Part shown: piece by piece, positions 61,170-64,000 of the stretch
How positions within the stretch are numbered: position 1 is the first letter of the stretch
Layout: every line of letters begins with the position of its first letter
Assembly: GCA_023101725.1 (NCBI GenBank)
Contig: JALJCO010001057.1
Location: forward strand, 248,001-312,000
From: Atherinomorus stipes
Lineage: Eukaryota; Chordata; Actinopteri; Atheriniformes; Atherinidae
Direction: 5' to 3'
Length of the DNA: 64,000 nucleotides
Program-made: the position numbers and the translations under genes
Notes under the pieces: model-generated
What the model was told of the DNA's origin: nothing
What the model saw: only the letters and a program-made list of their open reading frames with translations
The model's database searches: none

Positions 61170-62980
61170 CATCTTCCTTGCCTCACGTTTTTCAAATTGT
61201 ATCTAATAATTGAGTAAGCAAGTGTGAGTGCACCACCTACTGGCGGGGGGGAATGAAACTTCCAGCTATCACCTTAAAGTAGATAACAGACTATAAATTG
61301 AATCAACTGTCAGCATGTGTTTTCATAAATCTGTACATTGTTAATACTGTAGATCAGCTAGAGAAGTGTCTGCTGCTATCAGGGATTTTTCTCGGATTAC
61401 GGCTGTGTGATAAAATCTGCCTGTAAATCTGAGTGGTTGCAGGCATCGTCTCTACTAACATTGTTACAACAAGGCTAACAACACAAAACAACAAACAGCA
61501 ATAAAACTGCAGTTGTAAGTGGCCAGAATAGATAAACACCTAATTCATGTTGCTTGTTGTGTGAATACAGGGCAAACATGTTGCTAACAGTAGGTGGTGA
61601 AACTAGACAATAAGAGGAAAGTGATATTTCAAATGTTTTCCTGCAGTTTTCTCGACATTTTGAGAAAACAACCAAAACAACCAGGAAGTAGCAGCTTTTC
61701 TTCTAATGAGGCACCTGAACACTGAATAAAACATACAGATGAAGCAGCAAGAGAAATAATGACATTTTCTGTCAGAACAGCAGGAAATGTAAATAAGTAC
61801 CGTCTTTGTAGAAGAGTAAAGCGAATCTATCTGCACCACCTACCATTCACTGCTATTTCAGGCTTTTATTCCTTTCTATTTTTCATGCACCTGTAACTGC
61901 CAGGTTTACACATCAGTGTAAATAGTTAAATAGATTGTTTTCCTCATCACTTTCATCTATTACAGCTTTATCTGTCTGACTTTCTCCCTGTCTGGCAAGT
62001 ACATTGTCATATTTGTGTACATAACATGCGCTTATGTGTCATATGGGGCCTTTTCTCTTTCTCTGTTTTCTCAGATGTCCCATTTATCTGCATATGTGTG
62101 GAAGTGAATTGTAAGCAGAGCCGATCATCATGGCACAAAGTAACTATTCAGGGCCGTTCAGGAGGCAGGCAGCAGCTCATGACTCACAGGAGCAGCAGCC
62201 TTTCATCTTGCATTCATTGTAGAGATGCACACCCACACAAATATAAACTGATAGCTACATACATATAGAACATGGCAGCACTCGGCTGGCATGAAGACGT
62301 GCTCTGAATATGAGGAGCAAAAACATGGAGGAAAACATGCACAAGCAAGCTGAGACACAAATATAGGTATCATTTTGTTTGCGCAATATAAGATTGAAGT
62401 TACAACCTCATTTTTATCAGTCATATGGTGTAAAGGAACAGAAAACGGTGGCTCGGGAGAAAAGGAAATGGTGCTGACCACACAGCTCACACTAAAAAGG
62501 GAGCAGTGGCTCAAAAAAATCTAGAAACTTGCATTGATTCTGCTTCATGAAAAAAAGGGCATCTAGTGAAGGAGAAGATATGGAAAGATGTCTGTTTCTC
62601 TTCAGGAGTTGACACATGACTGTGCAGCCGCAGGGGAAAATGTAAATGTTTCTTTAAACAACCTATTTAGAGAGCTCTTAAGAAAATGATGTGTGACCGA
62701 AATGCTGCTGAGGATCGAGGAGGAAGAAATGCTTTTTTTCTCCAAAGGACATCTCAAAGGATTTAGGGTTTACCTGATGGTGCCAGCAGCCAATCAGGCC
62801 AGGCCTTCTAGTTTAGCTCTATAATCAAGTGATTAATACAATATGAATAATTTGCATTCCAGTTCACACCTAGCTACCTTTAGGCCCACAGCGGCATCTT
62901 TTAAAGCTATAAATCTCTAAATGTCAAGACTGGCTTCACCCCACCTGTGATGCATGTTGCATGATGCTTCAGACTTGTCG
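61170..62980 (-). other. phkb: phkb intron, nothing recognised
   Basis: No exon, transposase or structured repeat was recognised. The missing exon preceding 58583 is not evident here. Confidence 0.45.
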
Positions 62981-62989
62981 CATCTAGAG

Positions 62990-63166
62990 CAGGGCTGCTT
63001 AGTTCGGTCCTACAACGGCTGCAGCGCTGCAGGTTTTCAGTGTCTCCCTGTTCTGGTGCACCCGACTCAAACAAGTCATTGTGCAGAACCTGATAGATTA
63101 TTGGATCCACTGATTTTCAAACAGGTGTGTTGAAGCAGAGCCCAACACACAAACTGAATAGCCCTG
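62990..63166. mobile_element. 177-bp hAT-type MITE with perfect 8-bp duplication
   Basis: CAGGGCTGCTTAGTTC and GAATAGCCCTG are the ends. ATCTAGAG flanks both sides (62982-62989 and 63167-63174). Confidence 0.82.
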
Positions 63167-63296
63167 ATCTAGAGGGGGGGTGGAGGACCATGGCCCTCAT
63201 CCAGCCAGGTTTCCATGCAGTGGCGGAGCCAGAAATCTTTCACTGGGGTGGCCAGGGTGAGACGGTCACTCACATAGGGGTAGCCATGAGATACCC

Positions 63297-63769
63297 TACA
63301 CTCTCAAAAATAAAGGTACAGGACAGGAACATTTCTGTACCTGTAGGTACATTTTTTTTTACAAATGTTCTCTCAAAAGTACAATATTGGTCTTTATGAG
63401 GCCAGAAGTGTACCTATATACTATGAAGAAGGGTCCAAAGTTATACAAACTACACATTTGTACTATTTCAACCCTAATCAAAATAATAATATGTCTAATT
63501 ATATATCTGTTTCGCCTAATATTTATATAATATTTATTTATTTATTATTAGCATCTTTGATTGTTGTCATAATCTCTATTTTCTTAACTTTTATTTATAA
63601 TTTTTTTAAATTGATTTAATTGTACTTTATTAACTCATACAGCTCGATAAGGTACAAAAATGGGCCAGGACTGAAGGGTACAGAAATGTCTTTCAAAAAG
63701 GAACACCCCCAGTGACATGCTTTGTACTCTTTTAAGTACAAATTTGGTACCTCTATTTTTGAGTGTGTA
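63297..63769. mobile_element. MITE with CACTCTCAAAAATAAAGGTAC ends
   Basis: CACTCTCAAAAATAAAGG and CCTCTATTTTTGAGTGTG are inverted and bounded by TA on each side. The interior has several GGTAC motifs and an AT-rich core. Confidence 0.7.
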
Positions 63770-63829
63770 GAGTGCAATTTGGATTAGCTTGGTTAGCATT
63801 TAACTTAGCTATGAATCATTTGCCCCGCA

Positions 63830-64000
63830 GCTTGGAGTGGCCTTGTCTTTACCCATTTTAGTATTTTCTGGGAGTGACGACACGCGATACGGCAAGATGG
63901 CAACGGTGGGAAACGCCCAACTGGCTTCACTGTTCCCTCAGACCAGATATTACAGCCATATTTTTTTTCCACAGTCTTTGGTCCCAACAGGTCCCAAGTT
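63830..64000. repeat. Dispersed repeat running off the window
   Basis: Read in reverse it parallels 12690-12780 (GTTGGGCGTTTCCCAC). Cut by the window edge. Confidence 0.45.

Overview
The window is vertebrate, almost certainly teleost fish, nuclear DNA: one intron-rich gene buried in dense transposon debris (Tc1/mariner, hAT-type MITEs with 8-bp target duplications, TTAA-flanked elements, tRNA-derived SINEs, L2/Rex-like LINE fragments, long AT microsatellites). There is no bacterial-style gene organisation. Almost all short open reading frames are chance or antisense frames. | The only host gene recognised is phkb, the regulatory beta subunit of phosphorylase b kinase, on the minus strand. The window holds its 3' part: 18 coding exons from 58583 down to the stop codon at 7471-7473, giving 607 C-terminal residues when one of two alternative exons is used. 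All junctions have AG acceptors and GT donors, and reading phases agree from exon to exon. The human protein as I remember it (about 1093 residues) matches from its middle to its last residue. The N-terminal half must lie beyond base 64000. The 3' UTR runs below 7471 to a likely polyadenylation signal at 6535-6540. | Layout by region. 1-6500: intergenic, with Tc1 remnants, a 1.3-kb inverted-repeat element, other repeats and unassigned DNA. 6500-8728: 3' UTR and the last three exons. 8729-33555: thirteen more exons, with mobile elements in many of the introns. 33556-54030: one intron of about 20.5 kb holding a Tc1 element with two other insertions inside it, two abutting TTAA elements (one with a 90-codon ORF), a LINE, a second Tc1 copy with a nested insertion, and many MITEs. 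54031-58583: two more exons. 58584-64000: intron sequence with MITEs and no recognisable exon. | The best biological feature is a tandem pair of homologous 91-nt exons (15544-15634 and 19671-19761). They encode alternative versions of the same 30-residue segment. Because 91 is not a multiple of three, using both or neither breaks the frame. This matches the mutually exclusive exon pair known in mammalian PHKB. The rest of the interest is in the layered transposon structure. I saw no convincing undescribed multi-gene system.
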